Shown: positions 1-8,052 of the stretch, piece by piece
How positions within the stretch are numbered: position 1 is the stretch's first letter
How the letters are laid out: the number at the start of each line of letters is the position of its first letter
Assembly (NCBI RefSeq): GCF_009883055.1
Contig: NZ_WWVR01000012.1
Location: forward strand, 459-64,458
DNA length: 64,000 bases
Direction: 5' to 3'
DNA from: Blautia sp. BIOML-A1
Lineage (GTDB): Bacteria > Bacillota > Clostridia > Lachnospirales > Lachnospiraceae
Program-made: the position numbers and the translations under genes
Notes under the pieces: model-generated
Databases searched by the model: none
Seen by the model: the letters and a program-made list of their open reading frames with translations, nothing else
What the model was told of the DNA's origin: nothing

Positions 1-688
1 CACAGATGTAGAAAAGAAACGTAAATTCGTGTGTGTTGATCCACATGATATGCCGATCATCGCAGTTGTTGATCCGGAAATGATGTCCTCTATGCCGAAA
101 GGACTGACTGCTTCTACCGGTATGGATGCACTGACTCATGCAATCGAAGGTTACACCACAAAAGCTGCATGGGAAATGACAGATATGTTCCATCTGAAAG
201 CAATTGAACTGATCTCCAAATCTCTTCGTGGAGCAGTTGATAACACCAAAGAAGGCCGTGAGGGAATGGCTCTTGGACAGTATATCGCAGGTATGGGATT
301 TTCAAATGTAGGTCTTGGAATTGCTCATTCCATGGCTCATACGCTGGGCGCTGTTTACGATACACCACATGGAGTTGCATGTGCTATGATGCTTCCGATC
401 GTTATGGAATACAACCAGGAATGCACTGGTGAAAAATATCGTGAGATCGCACGTGCAATGGGTGTCAAAGATGTAGATTCCATGACACAGGATGAGTACA
501 GAAAAGCTGCAATCGATGCAGTAAGAAAACTTTCAGTCGATGTTGGAATCCCGACAAAACTGGAAGCAATCAAAGAAGAAGACCTTCAGTTCCTGGCAGA
601 GTCTGCTCATGCAGATGCATGCGCACCGGGAAATCCGAAGAATGCAAGTGTAGAAGATCTGAAGGATCTTTTTAGAAAGATTATGTAA
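1..688 (+). CDS. fucO: Lactaldehyde reductase (1,2-propanediol oxidoreductase), 3' part
   Basis: Iron-containing (group III) alcohol dehydrogenase that interconverts L-lactaldehyde and (S)-1,2-propanediol during fucose or rhamnose fermentation. The reading frame is open from base 2, so the N-terminal NAD-binding domain lies outside the window. The visible part has the metal-ligand signature DALTHAIEGY, then GIAHSMAHTLG and DTPHG, which supply the Asp and three His ligands. It tracks E. coli FucO closely (KRRKFVCVDPHD, ALGQYVAGMGFSNVGLG). A terminator follows directly, so this is the last gene of its operon. A generic iron alcohol dehydrogenase is the alternative, but the FucO-specific stretches favour this call. 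Confidence 0.9.
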   Translation, partial: TDVEKKRKFVCVDPHDMPIIAVVDPEMMSSMPKGLTASTGMDALTHAIEGYTTKAAWEMTDMFHLKAIELISKSLRGAVDNTKEGREGMALGQYIAGMGFSNVGLGIAHSMAHTLGAVYDTPHGVACAMMLPIVMEYNQECTGEKYREIARAMGVKDVDSMTQDEYRKAAIDAVRKLSVDVGIPTKLEAIKEEDLQFLAESAHADACAPGNPKNASVEDLKDLFRKIM

Positions 689-711
689 TTTAAAAAAATT
701 TAATCGTATGG

Positions 712-779
712 GGAATCCTTTGAAAATTTCTCCTGGTGTTTCAGGTGGGGAGATTTTCGTGTGAAGGATTCCTCTTTTT
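712..779 (+). terminator. Rho-independent terminator after fucO
   Basis: Long hairpin: arm 712-720 pairs with 764-772 and an inner arm 722-733 pairs with 747-758, followed by CTCTTTTTG. Confidence 0.8.
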
Positions 780-790
780 GTGTTTGGATT

Positions 791-932
791 GTAACTGTTC
801 ACAGGTAATATCCCGCGAGGTGTTTTGCCATGAATATGGCAAAATCCCGAGACATACGGGGCAAAATGCCATCACCGAAGGTGATTTGGAATGCATTTTG
901 CCCAAGTTACTGTGAAAGGAGTGAACAGTAAC
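791..932 (+). mobile_element. 142-bp MITE-like element, copy A
   Basis: Starts GTAACTGTTCAC and ends GTGAACAGTAAC, imperfect terminal inverted repeats. It is flanked by TTTGGATT (783-790) and TTGGGATT (933-940), an 8-bp target-site duplication with one mismatch. Internal hairpins include TTGCCATGAATATGGCAA and ATCACCGAAGGTGAT. Three more copies of identical length occur in the window, about 95% identical by eye. It has no coding capacity. The GTAA ends and 8-bp duplication match what is known of IS66-family ends; parentage is inferred. Confidence 0.85.
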
Positions 933-940
933 TTGGGATT

Positions 941-1114
941 CTTGAGGCCTGCTGTGTAATGGAGAAGGATTGTTCTGTTGTATGCCATACTATGGGTAAA
1001 CGAAAGATTGGATGACCACGGTAGAAGTATAAATAGTAACAGAGTACATAAATTCAATGACCTATTGCTTATACTGTGGTATATTGGTAAAAAAATGAAG
1101 AGAAGGAACGGGTT
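941..1114. other. Intergenic, no feature recognised
   Basis: Sequence between the MITE and the CYTH gene. I see no convincing promoter, RNA or small gene. The ribosome site GAAGAGAAGGAACGGG precedes the next ATG. Confidence 0.5.
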
Positions 1115-1666
1115 ATGAGTATAGAAGTTGAGATCAAGTTAAAGATTAATGAGAAGAAAAGCATAGAAGAGAAACTGGCAGAATCTGGTTTCCAAAAAGG
1201 TGCACTTGTTGGGGAGTCAGATACTTACTATATGGCGGCGCATCATGATTTTGTAGCTTTGGATGAGGCACTTCGTGTACGCAGTACGGAAAACAGGACA
1301 ACAGGTGAGAAGTCTGCTGCCATCACTTATAAGGGCGCGAAACTGGATAAGATTTCCATGAGCAGGCAGGAACTGGAGACAACGGTAGGTGATGCAGAAA
1401 TCTGCCGTAATATATTAGAGCATATTGGTTTTTGTCCGGTTCCTTCTGTAGAAAAGCTTCGGCAGTATTATCACAAAGAAAATATCACGGCCTGTGCAGA
1501 TTCGGTCACGGGGCTTGGGGATTATCTGGAGCTTGAAGTGATCGCTGATTCCAATACAGAGAGAGAACAGGCTCTGGAACAGATAGAAGAGGTACTTCAG
1601 ATCCTGGGATATTCCATGCAGGATACGACACGAACCTCATATTTGTCCATGCTATTGGCAAAATAA
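1115..1666 (+). CDS. CYTH domain protein (class IV adenylate cyclase / triphosphatase-like)
   Basis: A 183-aa single-domain CYTH protein. The family forms a beta tunnel that binds a triphosphate and metal; members are class IV adenylate cyclases, thiamine triphosphatases or inorganic triphosphatases. The diagnostic N-terminal EVEIKLK (ExExK) is at residues 4-10, and basic/acidic tunnel residues follow (ALRVRST, ITYKGAKL, LELEVI). Length fits CyaB-type proteins. It stands alone between a MITE and an ECF operon, so context does not set the substrate. Many Firmicute members are annotated CyaB, but inorganic triphosphatase activity is equally possible. Confidence 0.8.
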   Translation: MSIEVEIKLKINEKKSIEEKLAESGFQKGALVGESDTYYMAAHHDFVALDEALRVRSTENRTTGEKSAAITYKGAKLDKISMSRQELETTVGDAEICRNILEHIGFCPVPSVEKLRQYYHKENITACADSVTGLGDYLELEVIADSNTEREQALEQIEEVLQILGYSMQDTTRTSYLSMLLAK

Positions 1667-1679
1667 AATACTTAAATTT

Positions 1680-1708
1680 GCGTCCCTTTTGGCGTTTCTG
1701 TCGTCTAA
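1680..1708 (+). promoter_or_regulatory. Possible autoregulated ECF promoter
   Basis: GCGTCCC near 1680-1686 and CGTCTAA at 1702-1708 are spaced like ECF-sigma -35 and -10 elements; CGTC is the usual ECF -10 core. It lies about 80 bp upstream of the ECF sigma gene. Pattern reading only. Confidence 0.4.
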
Positions 1709-1786
1709 TAAGTAGAAGCACATAAACAGAGGCTTTTACACAACATTTCCTGATGACCGGTCAGAGACAGGAGAATGGAGAAATCA

Positions 1787-2308
1787 ATGAATAATGAATT
1801 TTTGATACGAAGGGCGAAGAAAGACGACAAAGATGCTTTCTGCAGGCTGATGGATGAACATTTGCAGTGCATGTACAAGATGGCATCTGCATATCTCAAA
1901 AACGATGAGGATGTTGCCGATGCGATCCAGGATACCATTCTTTCCTGCTATGAAAACCTGAAAAGTCTGAAGCAGAACAGATATTTTAAGACATGGATGC
2001 TGCGGATCCTGATCAACAAATGCAAGGATATTCTGAAGCAGAAGAAACAGGTTACATACACGGATCAGATGCCGGAGACTCCTTTTTATGAGGAAGAGTA
2101 TGCTGCAAAAGAATGGGCACAGATGCTGGAACCACTGGATAATAAATATCGTCTGGTGATCCTTCTGTACTATATGGAAGGCTTCAATATCCGGGAGATC
2201 AGTGACATCCTGGATATGAAAGAAAGTACTGTGAAATCCCGTCTTCAGAGAGGAAGAAAACAGGTTGCAGAATTGTACGAATATAAGGTCAGGGAGGGAC
2301 GTGCCTAA
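1787..2308 (+). CDS. ECF RNA polymerase sigma factor (SigV-like)
   Basis: A 173-aa ECF sigma factor with region 2 (ADAIQDTILSCYENL, then YFKTWMLRILINKC) and region 4 (LVILLYYMEGFNIREISDIL, MKESTVKSRLQRGRK). It directs RNA polymerase to a small stress regulon. The start at 1787 is preferred because GGAG at 1777-1780 sits 6 nt upstream; the in-frame ATG at 1775 is only 1 nt from its purine run. Its stop overlaps the next start by 1 nt (TAATG), so sigma and anti-sigma are translationally coupled. The exact ECF group and the inducing signal cannot be read from sequence. Confidence 0.9.
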   Translation: MNNEFLIRRAKKDDKDAFCRLMDEHLQCMYKMASAYLKNDEDVADAIQDTILSCYENLKSLKQNRYFKTWMLRILINKCKDILKQKKQVTYTDQMPETPFYEEEYAAKEWAQMLEPLDNKYRLVILLYYMEGFNIREISDILDMKESTVKSRLQRGRKQVAELYEYKVREGRA

Positions 2309-3759
2309 TGATGAATCTTAATGATAATGAAAAGGATTTCCAGAAAAAACTTCAGGAAGAAACAGAAATACCGGTGATTGTGCATGAGCGTGTAAAGCAG
2401 GCATATCATCTGATCGAAAATAATACTGCTGTGCAGAAAAAGATGCCAAAAGAACCATATCACTGGATGAAGATCGGAGGAAGAATTGCAGGAGGTATGG
2501 CAGCAGTACTTGCAGTTGGATTTGTACTTTGTGCGGTGAATCCAGTCATGGCCAAAAATCTTCCGGTGGTTGGAGGACTCTTTGAAATGCTGCAGGATAA
2601 CGTGAGCTTTTTCGGGGATTTTTCTGATCATGCAACGACTCTGGAAGCCGTTGATACAACTGAGACAGAAGGAACCGCGGCAGACACTGAATCAGATATA
2701 GAAGAAAATTCACCGGAAGATACTGAGGTGGGACCGGATAGGACAAAAAAAGACACTGCATATACCAAGACGGCAGATGGTTTGACAATCACATGCTCGG
2801 AAGTATACGCGAACAGTCAGGCGGTCTATATAACTATGCAGTTTAAGAGCGGGCAGCCATTTCCGAAGACAGAAACTTTGGCTGAGAGTGGCAAACCTGT
2901 TATAACTCTTGATATGACTGGAAGTGTGGATTTTAACCAGGAGGCAGATCCAATCATTGACGGTCAGGTGGAAGGACAGTTTCTGGATGACAACACCTAT
3001 GCATGCATTTTCCGATATGATCTTGCTCAGGCGGCACAAGATTACACGGAATATAATGAAAAATATAATGAGATGTCACAGCAGGTGCTGGATGAAATGG
3101 GAATAACACTGGATGATCTGAATGATGAGACAGATGAAGGATATGAATTACTAAGTAAATTCTTAGATGAAGTTTCTGCAAGAGGCGGGGCACTGGAAAC
3201 CTATATCAAAAATGTTGAGATCCCGGATACTTTTAACCTCCAGTTGGACATTACCAAGGTAAAAGGTCTCAAAGCAGATTATGAATGGTCAGAAGATGAC
3301 TATGAAAAATATGGAACGGATGCCGGTTATTATAAATATGAAGGTGACTGGAACTTTGATATTCCGGTTACAGTAGACGATTCTCAGACCGAGGTTCTGG
3401 AACTGAACGATACAAATGATACAGGTATTGGACTCAGATCCGTAATCCGTACACCATATGAGCTGACGGTAAATGAGCTTTATGAGGATGGCTCTGCCAG
3501 TGATTGTTTTATGGTTGCACTTGATGCCAATGGAAACAAACTTCCATATAATGATTCCACCGGAAACTGCAATAATTTTACAATCCAGGACAGAGATATT
3601 TCCACCGTTGACATCTATATTCTGGACTATATTCAGTACATGGATGAACTGAAGGGACCGGATAATTACAACAATAATGAAAACAAACCAGAGGGTCAGA
3701 AGTGGAGCAATCTTCTCGACCAGTATGCAAAATATCACAAGACCCTGCATTTTGACTGA
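2308..3759 (+). CDS. DUF4179 membrane anti-sigma factor
   Basis: A 483-aa type II membrane protein. The cytoplasmic N-terminus (about 1-50) should bind the ECF sigma encoded immediately upstream. One membrane segment lies near residues 56-72 (GGMAAVLAVGFVLCAV) and is followed by the DUF4179 hallmark NPVMAKNLPVVGGLFEML. The large outer domain is acidic and Thr/Asp-rich at first (110-150), then a long beta-rich sensor region. Family knowledge: such proteins sequester the sigma factor until a surface signal releases it. An ATG at 2311 is an equally possible start. Confidence 0.85.
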   Translation: MMNLNDNEKDFQKKLQEETEIPVIVHERVKQAYHLIENNTAVQKKMPKEPYHWMKIGGRIAGGMAAVLAVGFVLCAVNPVMAKNLPVVGGLFEMLQDNVSFFGDFSDHATTLEAVDTTETEGTAADTESDIEENSPEDTEVGPDRTKKDTAYTKTADGLTITCSEVYANSQAVYITMQFKSGQPFPKTETLAESGKPVITLDMTGSVDFNQEADPIIDGQVEGQFLDDNTYACIFRYDLAQAAQDYTEYNEKYNEMSQQVLDEMGITLDDLNDETDEGYELLSKFLDEVSARGGALETYIKNVEIPDTFNLQLDITKVKGLKADYEWSEDDYEKYGTDAGYYKYEGDWNFDIPVTVDDSQTEVLELNDTNDTGIGLRSVIRTPYELTVNELYEDGSASDCFMVALDANGNKLPYNDSTGNCNNFTIQDRDISTVDIYILDYIQYMDELKGPDNYNNNENKPEGQKWSNLLDQYAKYHKTLHFD

Positions 3760-3795
3760 TAACGTCATAGAATGAGAGAAATAAAAAGATAGTAT

Positions 3796-3824
3796 TTTAC
3801 TTTTGGGGTGGAAACGAGTATCAT
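3796..3824 (+). promoter_or_regulatory. Probable proC promoter
   Basis: TTTACT (3796-3801), 17-bp spacer, TATCAT (3819-3824), about 38 bp upstream of proC. Confidence 0.45.
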
Positions 3825-3861
3825 ATGGGTAACAACGTTTGCACCCAAGGAGGAGATTATC

Positions 3862-4656
3862 ATGAAGATTGGTTTTATCGGTTGTGGAAATATGGCGACA
3901 GCCATTTTAAAAGGAATTCTGAAAAGCGGTGAGGTGGCAGCAACAGATATCATTGCATCTGCTAAATCAGACAAAACCCGCGAAAAGATTGAGAAAGAAC
4001 TCGGTATTAAGAAGGCGGATACGAACGCACAGGTTGTGGAATTTGCCGATGTAGTATTTCTGGCAGTGAAACCGCAGTTCCTGGAAGGTGTTCTGGATGA
4101 GATCAAAGCCAGCGTAAAAGCAGATCAGATTTTTATTTCTATCGCACCGGGCAAAACTCTCCAGTGGTTTGCAGACAAGCTTGGCGAGAAGACAAAGGTT
4201 ATCCGTACAATGCCAAATACACCGGCAATGGTCGGAGAAGGCATGACAGCTCTTTGTGTGAATGATCTTGTGACAGAGGAAGATACAGCACTGGCAGTAA
4301 AACTCTGCAATACCTTCGGAAAGACAGAAGTGATTCCGGAACGTCTGATGGACGTAGTGGTAGGTGTTTCCGGAAGTTCCCCGGCATATGTTTTTATGTT
4401 CCTTGAGGCAATGGCGGATGCAGCAGTTGCAGATGGAATGCCGAGAGCACAGGCATACAAATTTGCTGCACAGGCGGTACTTGGAAGTGCGAAGCTGATG
4501 CTTGAGACCGGCAAACATCCGGGAGAACTCAAAGATATGGTATGCTCTCCGGCAGGAACTACCATTCAGGCAGTACGTGTACTGGAAGAAAAGGGGCTTC
4601 GCAGTGCAGTGTTTGAAGCGCAGACAACATGTGTGAATAAAGCTAAGGGAATGTAA
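3862..4656 (+). CDS. proC: Pyrroline-5-carboxylate reductase
   Basis: Catalyses the last step of proline synthesis, NAD(P)H-dependent reduction of 1-pyrroline-5-carboxylate, in the cytoplasm. The 264-aa protein starts with the Rossmann motif MKIGFIGCGNMA and has the family C-terminal region (SGSSPAYVFMFLEAMADAAV, then SPAGTTIQAVRVLE). The ATG at 3862 is chosen because AGGAGGAG lies just upstream; an upstream in-frame ATG at 3808 has no ribosome site. It appears monocistronic: promoter-like sequence before it and a 40-bp perfect palindrome after it. Confidence 0.95.
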   Translation: MKIGFIGCGNMATAILKGILKSGEVAATDIIASAKSDKTREKIEKELGIKKADTNAQVVEFADVVFLAVKPQFLEGVLDEIKASVKADQIFISIAPGKTLQWFADKLGEKTKVIRTMPNTPAMVGEGMTALCVNDLVTEEDTALAVKLCNTFGKTEVIPERLMDVVVGVSGSSPAYVFMFLEAMADAAVADGMPRAQAYKFAAQAVLGSAKLMLETGKHPGELKDMVCSPAGTTIQAVRVLEEKGLRSAVFEAQTTCVNKAKGM

Positions 4657-4681
4657 GACGAATTGTTATAAATTTTGTTTG

Positions 4682-4721
4682 GTCAACCATTATTTCTACA
4701 ATTGTAGAAATAATGGTTGAC
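4682..4721 (+). terminator. 40-bp perfect palindrome: proC terminator that contains a BlaI-type operator
   Basis: Bases 4682-4701 are the exact reverse complement of 4702-4721. In RNA this forms a 20-bp stem followed by TTTTACTTTCT, a plausible terminator of proC. Its centre (4694-4709) is TTCTACAATTGTAGAA, the same dyad found twice downstream, and its right end supplies the -35 box of the next promoter. Confidence 0.7.
4694..4709. promoter_or_regulatory. BlaI-type operator 1
   Basis: TTCTACAATTGTAGAA, a perfect dyad with the TACA-NN-TGTA core known for BlaI/MecI repressors. It lies upstream of the -35 box of the 4795 gene. Confidence 0.7.
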
Positions 4722-4745
4722 TTTTACTTTCTACAGATGTAGAAT
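4717..4745 (+). promoter_or_regulatory. Promoter of the secreted-protein gene
   Basis: TTGACT (4717-4722), 17-bp spacer, TAGAAT (4740-4745). The -10 box is inside operator 2, so repressor binding would block RNA polymerase. Confidence 0.75.
4729..4744. promoter_or_regulatory. BlaI-type operator 2
   Basis: TTCTACAGATGTAGAA overlapping the -10 box; same TACA/TGTA core as operators 1 and 3. Confidence 0.75.
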
Positions 4746-4754
4746 ACAATCAAC

Positions 4755-4770
4755 TTCTACAGATGTAGAA
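4755..4770. promoter_or_regulatory. BlaI-type operator 3
   Basis: TTCTACAGATGTAGAA, identical to operator 2, just downstream of the expected transcription start. Its centre is 26 bp from that of operator 2. Confidence 0.75.
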
Positions 4771-4794
4771 AATAAAATTCAGGGAGAATCCACT

Positions 4795-5706
4795 ATGAAG
4801 ACAAGAACAACAAAATTTATGACATTTATGACCGTAGCAGCACTGGGGATTTTTTCAGCAGGAACTGTCAGGGCAGCAGGAAATAATGATTTTTATACGC
4901 AGCCGCCGGCTGGCTCTGCCTGGGAGAAGTCAGATACGGAAGGAACCTATGCCAGTTATACAAATGGAAGTGATTATGTTAACATCTATAAATATTCATT
5001 GGAGGATGTTAAAACTGGAATCGCCAAATGTAACGACACTTACGAGGCCTGCTACCAGACGATTTATTCAGAGGGAAACAGCCTGTATATGGTAGTAGGA
5101 TATGCAAAAGATGCAGATGATATAGGTGATGTAAGGGAATTTGTGGAATATATTTCTTATCCGGGCAACCCGTCTCTTACCAGACAGGCGGACGAAGATG
5201 CGGAAGGAAATGCTGATAAAACAGGTACGAATACTTCTGGTCAGACGTCCGGACAGACTTCCGGAGAAGATGCAAATTCCCCTGATACGGAAGAAAATGC
5301 TTCCGCAGATGCAGCAGATAACAGTGATGATTCAGATATTATTAGTACCTCGCCGATGACATTAGTTGACAGCGATGGAAATACAATTGAGATCAATTAC
5401 ATTCTCCACAAGGATTATTCCTATGAATATCGTGGAGATGACGGAATGGAATATACGGATAACGGGGATGAAACTTATACAGATGAAAATGGAAATACCT
5501 ACTCAGCTCTGAATGATGATACACATCATCTGGGACATACGCTGGAACAGCATGATCTTCAGGATGTAGACGGCAATACTGTGACGGTTACAGAGACTAC
5601 AAATGGTGATTATTATTTCCGGGACGACAATGGCACCGGATTCACGGACAACGGAGACGGAACATGGAGCGATGAAAACGGCAACAGTTATACCGAAATG
5701 AATTGA
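4795..5706 (+). CDS. Secreted acidic protein with DNGDGT-type C-terminal repeats, BlaI-regulated
   Basis: Function unknown. The 303-aa protein starts at the ATG at 4795, behind GGGAGA. A signal peptide (1-27, ending TVRAA) has no lipobox Cys, so it is predicted to be secreted. Residues 28-128 form a small globular domain with two Cys (C79, C86); 130-185 is a Ser/Thr/Asp/Gly linker; 186-303 carries two copies of a TDNGD-x-T-[YW]-x-DENGN-x-[YS] unit (about 221-236 and 284-299). The stretch from about 249 to the end aligns with the C-terminus of the M56 sensor encoded two genes downstream (shared TETTNGDYY/KETTNGDYY and DNGDGTW). Three BlaI-type operators precede it. A terminator follows. Confidence 0.75.
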   Translation: MKTRTTKFMTFMTVAALGIFSAGTVRAAGNNDFYTQPPAGSAWEKSDTEGTYASYTNGSDYVNIYKYSLEDVKTGIAKCNDTYEACYQTIYSEGNSLYMVVGYAKDADDIGDVREFVEYISYPGNPSLTRQADEDAEGNADKTGTNTSGQTSGQTSGEDANSPDTEENASADAADNSDDSDIISTSPMTLVDSDGNTIEINYILHKDYSYEYRGDDGMEYTDNGDETYTDENGNTYSALNDDTHHLGHTLEQHDLQDVDGNTVTVTETTNGDYYFRDDNGTGFTDNGDGTWSDENGNSYTEMN

Positions 5707-5713
5707 TAGCGAC

Positions 5714-5752
5714 GAGCTTCTGTAAAATATGCAGAAGCTCTTGCCATTTTTT
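5714..5752 (+). terminator. Terminator after the secreted-protein gene
   Basis: GAGCTTCTG (5714-5722) pairs with CAGAAGCTC (5732-5740), followed by TTGCCATTTTTT. Confidence 0.8.
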
Positions 5753-5776
5753 GGCCCCGTGGTAAAATAAAATTAT

Positions 5777-5792
5777 TCCTACATTTGTAGAA
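5777..5792. promoter_or_regulatory. BlaI-type operator 4 (autoregulatory)
   Basis: TCCTACATTTGTAGAA, one mismatch from the 16-bp dyad of operators 1-3, about 37 bp upstream of the repressor gene. It implies that the repressor/sensor operon controls itself, as in bla and mec systems. Confidence 0.7.
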
Positions 5793-5828
5793 AATATATC
5801 AGATGTGAAACAGGAGGGTGGAAAAAGA

Positions 5829-6218
5829 GTGAAAAAAACATATCAGAGATTACCTGAATCAGAATTGGATATCATGCTTGTTCTTTGGAATGGTACTCCT
5901 CCGATGACCAGGCCGGAGATTGAAAAGGTGATCAATACAAAGAAAAAACTTGCATCGACAACAATTCTGTCGCTGCTGACAAGACTGGAGAGTAAAAACT
6001 TTGTGGAAGTGACGAAACAGGGAAAATTAAACCTGTATACTCCACTGGTTTCGCAGGTAGATTATCAGGCGCACGAAAGTCAGAGTGTTCTTGAGAAGCT
6101 TTATGGAAATTCGCTGAAAAAATTTGTGACTTCGCTTTATCATGGGAAGAAGATCAGTTCTGAAGAGATTCAGGATCTCAGTGAGTTTCTCAAGGAGCTG
6201 GAGAACAGAGAGGAATAG
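5829..6218 (+). CDS. BlaI/MecI/CopY-family transcriptional repressor
   Basis: A 129-aa winged-helix repressor. ESELDIMLVLWN opens the first helix; the HTH region is TRPEIEKVINTKKKLASTTI and the wing TRLESKNFVEVTKQGK; the C-terminal helices form the dimer domain cleaved or released in this family. GTG at 5829 is chosen as start (AGGAGG at 5812-5817); the upstream GTG at 5805 precedes that ribosome site. It lies 6 nt before the M56 peptidase gene, the standard BlaI-BlaR1 arrangement. Four matching dyads upstream of this gene and of the secreted-protein gene define a local regulon. Confidence 0.9.
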   Translation: MKKTYQRLPESELDIMLVLWNGTPPMTRPEIEKVINTKKKLASTTILSLLTRLESKNFVEVTKQGKLNLYTPLVSQVDYQAHESQSVLEKLYGNSLKKFVTSLYHGKKISSEEIQDLSEFLKELENREE

Positions 6219-6224
6219 CAAATT

Positions 6225-7973
6225 ATGGAGGTTTTTGTTCTGCATATTCTAAAACTGAACATTATTGCAGCAGTTGTAATTTTACTGGTCAGGGTACTGG
6301 CAATTTTGTTTAAAGGGCGAGTATCAGCTAGATGGAAGTATTTTATCTGGCTGCTGCTTGCGGTAACCCTTTGTGTTCCGGTGCGTCTCCCGGCGAATTT
6401 GGCATTGGTGGATGTTAAGATACAGAATAACAGTCAACGGGATGTACAAGAGCCGAAGACAGAGGATCACACAGTCAGATCAGGAAAAGGTCAGAAGATA
6501 GCAGAAACAGTGTCATCTTCGAACAGCAACAGGAAGAGTATGACTGAAATCCCGGAACAAAAGAGAACGGTCATGTGGGAGCCAGATAAATGGATGGAAA
6601 TTGTGACTGTGATTTTTGTTACTGTCTGGCTGAGTGTGGCGGTGCTTAAACTGGCAGGAGAACTGCTGGCATATTGTCTCTCCATGAAGAAAATGGAGCG
6701 GATGAGTCTGCCGGTAAGTGATCCGGTGAGTATTCAGATGTACAGAGAGGTATGTCGGAGAAGACAGATACGCAGAATACCAGAACTCAGGCAGAATGCA
6801 GGCCTTACCACACCGCTTCTTGCCGGACTTTTTCATACAAAGTTGTATCTTCCGGCAGCCGGATATTCCGCAGAAGAAAGAAAACTGGTCTTTTATCATG
6901 AACTTACCCATTATTGTCACCGGGATCTCTGGTATAAGATGCTTCTTCGAATCTGTGCATCGATATACTGGTTCAATCCGTTTCTCCTTATCATGCTGAA
7001 AGAAGCGGATAAAGACATTGAGAATCTGTGTGACACGGCAGTTGTACACAGAGTCAATAAGAAGGAACATAAACTGTATCGACAGCTGCTTCTTCGCACA
7101 GTGGCGATGAACAGTCAGATTCCGTATGTGACGGCAAGTCTTAATGACAGTGGAATGGTGTTTAAAGACAGAATTCTGTATATGGTGAATATCCAAAAGC
7201 TGAGGAGAGGAATTCTGCCGGGAGTTTTGCTGGCGATGCTGCTTGTTGGCGGGAACCTGGTATTTACTGTTTCAGCAGGGACAGACACAGTTCCGGTCAG
7301 GATGGCGAAATCTGACCAGGAAAGGAATGCAGATCCAGAAGAAAAGAATACACCGGATTATGCACCATTTTCTGAAATGGTAAATATGCAGAAAAATGCA
7401 GAGACACAGAGCGAAGAGGAAGCGGCAGAGAATGTAGATCCAGAAGATTCTGTAAAGTCAGGCGAAAATGCAGATACGGAAACAAATTCTGAAGTGGCTG
7501 TGGAAAACAGTGGACAGATAAACGAAACGACAGATGATGGAAGTGATCCTGACAGCGACGGATCTGCGTCCTATTATGAGAATCTGCCGGAAGGTGTGCC
7601 ATATACCAGTGGATTCAGTACTCCTTCCGGTGTGGCATCTATTGTGGCAGCAGGGGAAGGCGATGAGGAATCCAGAGTTCTTTATGATAACGGAGACGGA
7701 ACTTATTCTGATGATCTCGGCTTCAAATACAGTTATCAGGGAGATGGAAACTGGGCAGATGCCAATGGAAATTCCTACCGCACCTGGAATGACGAAGATT
7801 ACAATTTCGGAACCCAGCTGGGTCAGCATGAACTTCAGGGCAGCAACGGCACTGTCGATGTAAAAGAGACTACAAACGGGGATTATTATTACCGTGATGC
7901 AGACGGTGTAGGATACACCGATAACGGTGATGGAACCTGGACCGATGAGAATGGGAATACCTATACGGAGTGA
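6225..7973 (+). CDS. BlaR1-like M56 sensor metallopeptidase with a non-penicillin-binding outer domain
   Basis: A 582-aa integral membrane sensor. Membrane segments lie near 5-29, 37-55, 122-150 and 331-352, the BlaR1 topology. The zinc site HELTH is at 225-229 with a downstream ENLCD (E266), typical of M56 peptidases that cleave BlaI-type repressors. After the fourth segment BlaR1 has a penicillin-binding domain; here residues 353-582 are instead a Glu/Asn/Ser-rich linker (to about 450) and DNGDGT-type units. The last 55 residues resemble the secreted protein at 4795-5706. The ligand is therefore probably not a beta-lactam; it could be that secreted protein or something both proteins bind. 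No SxxK motif was seen in the outer domain. Confidence 0.85.
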   Translation: MEVFVLHILKLNIIAAVVILLVRVLAILFKGRVSARWKYFIWLLLAVTLCVPVRLPANLALVDVKIQNNSQRDVQEPKTEDHTVRSGKGQKIAETVSSSNSNRKSMTEIPEQKRTVMWEPDKWMEIVTVIFVTVWLSVAVLKLAGELLAYCLSMKKMERMSLPVSDPVSIQMYREVCRRRQIRRIPELRQNAGLTTPLLAGLFHTKLYLPAAGYSAEERKLVFYHELTHYCHRDLWYKMLLRICASIYWFNPFLLIMLKEADKDIENLCDTAVVHRVNKKEHKLYRQLLLRTVAMNSQIPYVTASLNDSGMVFKDRILYMVNIQKLRRGILPGVLLAMLLVGGNLVFTVSAGTDTVPVRMAKSDQERNADPEEKNTPDYAPFSEMVNMQKNAETQSEEEAAENVDPEDSVKSGENADTETNSEVAVENSGQINETTDDGSDPDSDGSASYYENLPEGVPYTSGFSTPSGVASIVAAGEGDEESRVLYDNGDGTYSDDLGFKYSYQGDGNWADANGNSYRTWNDEDYNFGTQLGQHELQGSNGTVDVKETTNGDYYYRDADGVGYTDNGDGTWTDENGNTYTE

Positions 7974-8052
7974 TCCGTCCGGTGGAAAATTCCCGGAAAC
8001 TTATGGAATCAGGGTGCAGAGGCACTGGAAGACGCAGAGGATGCACTAAACG

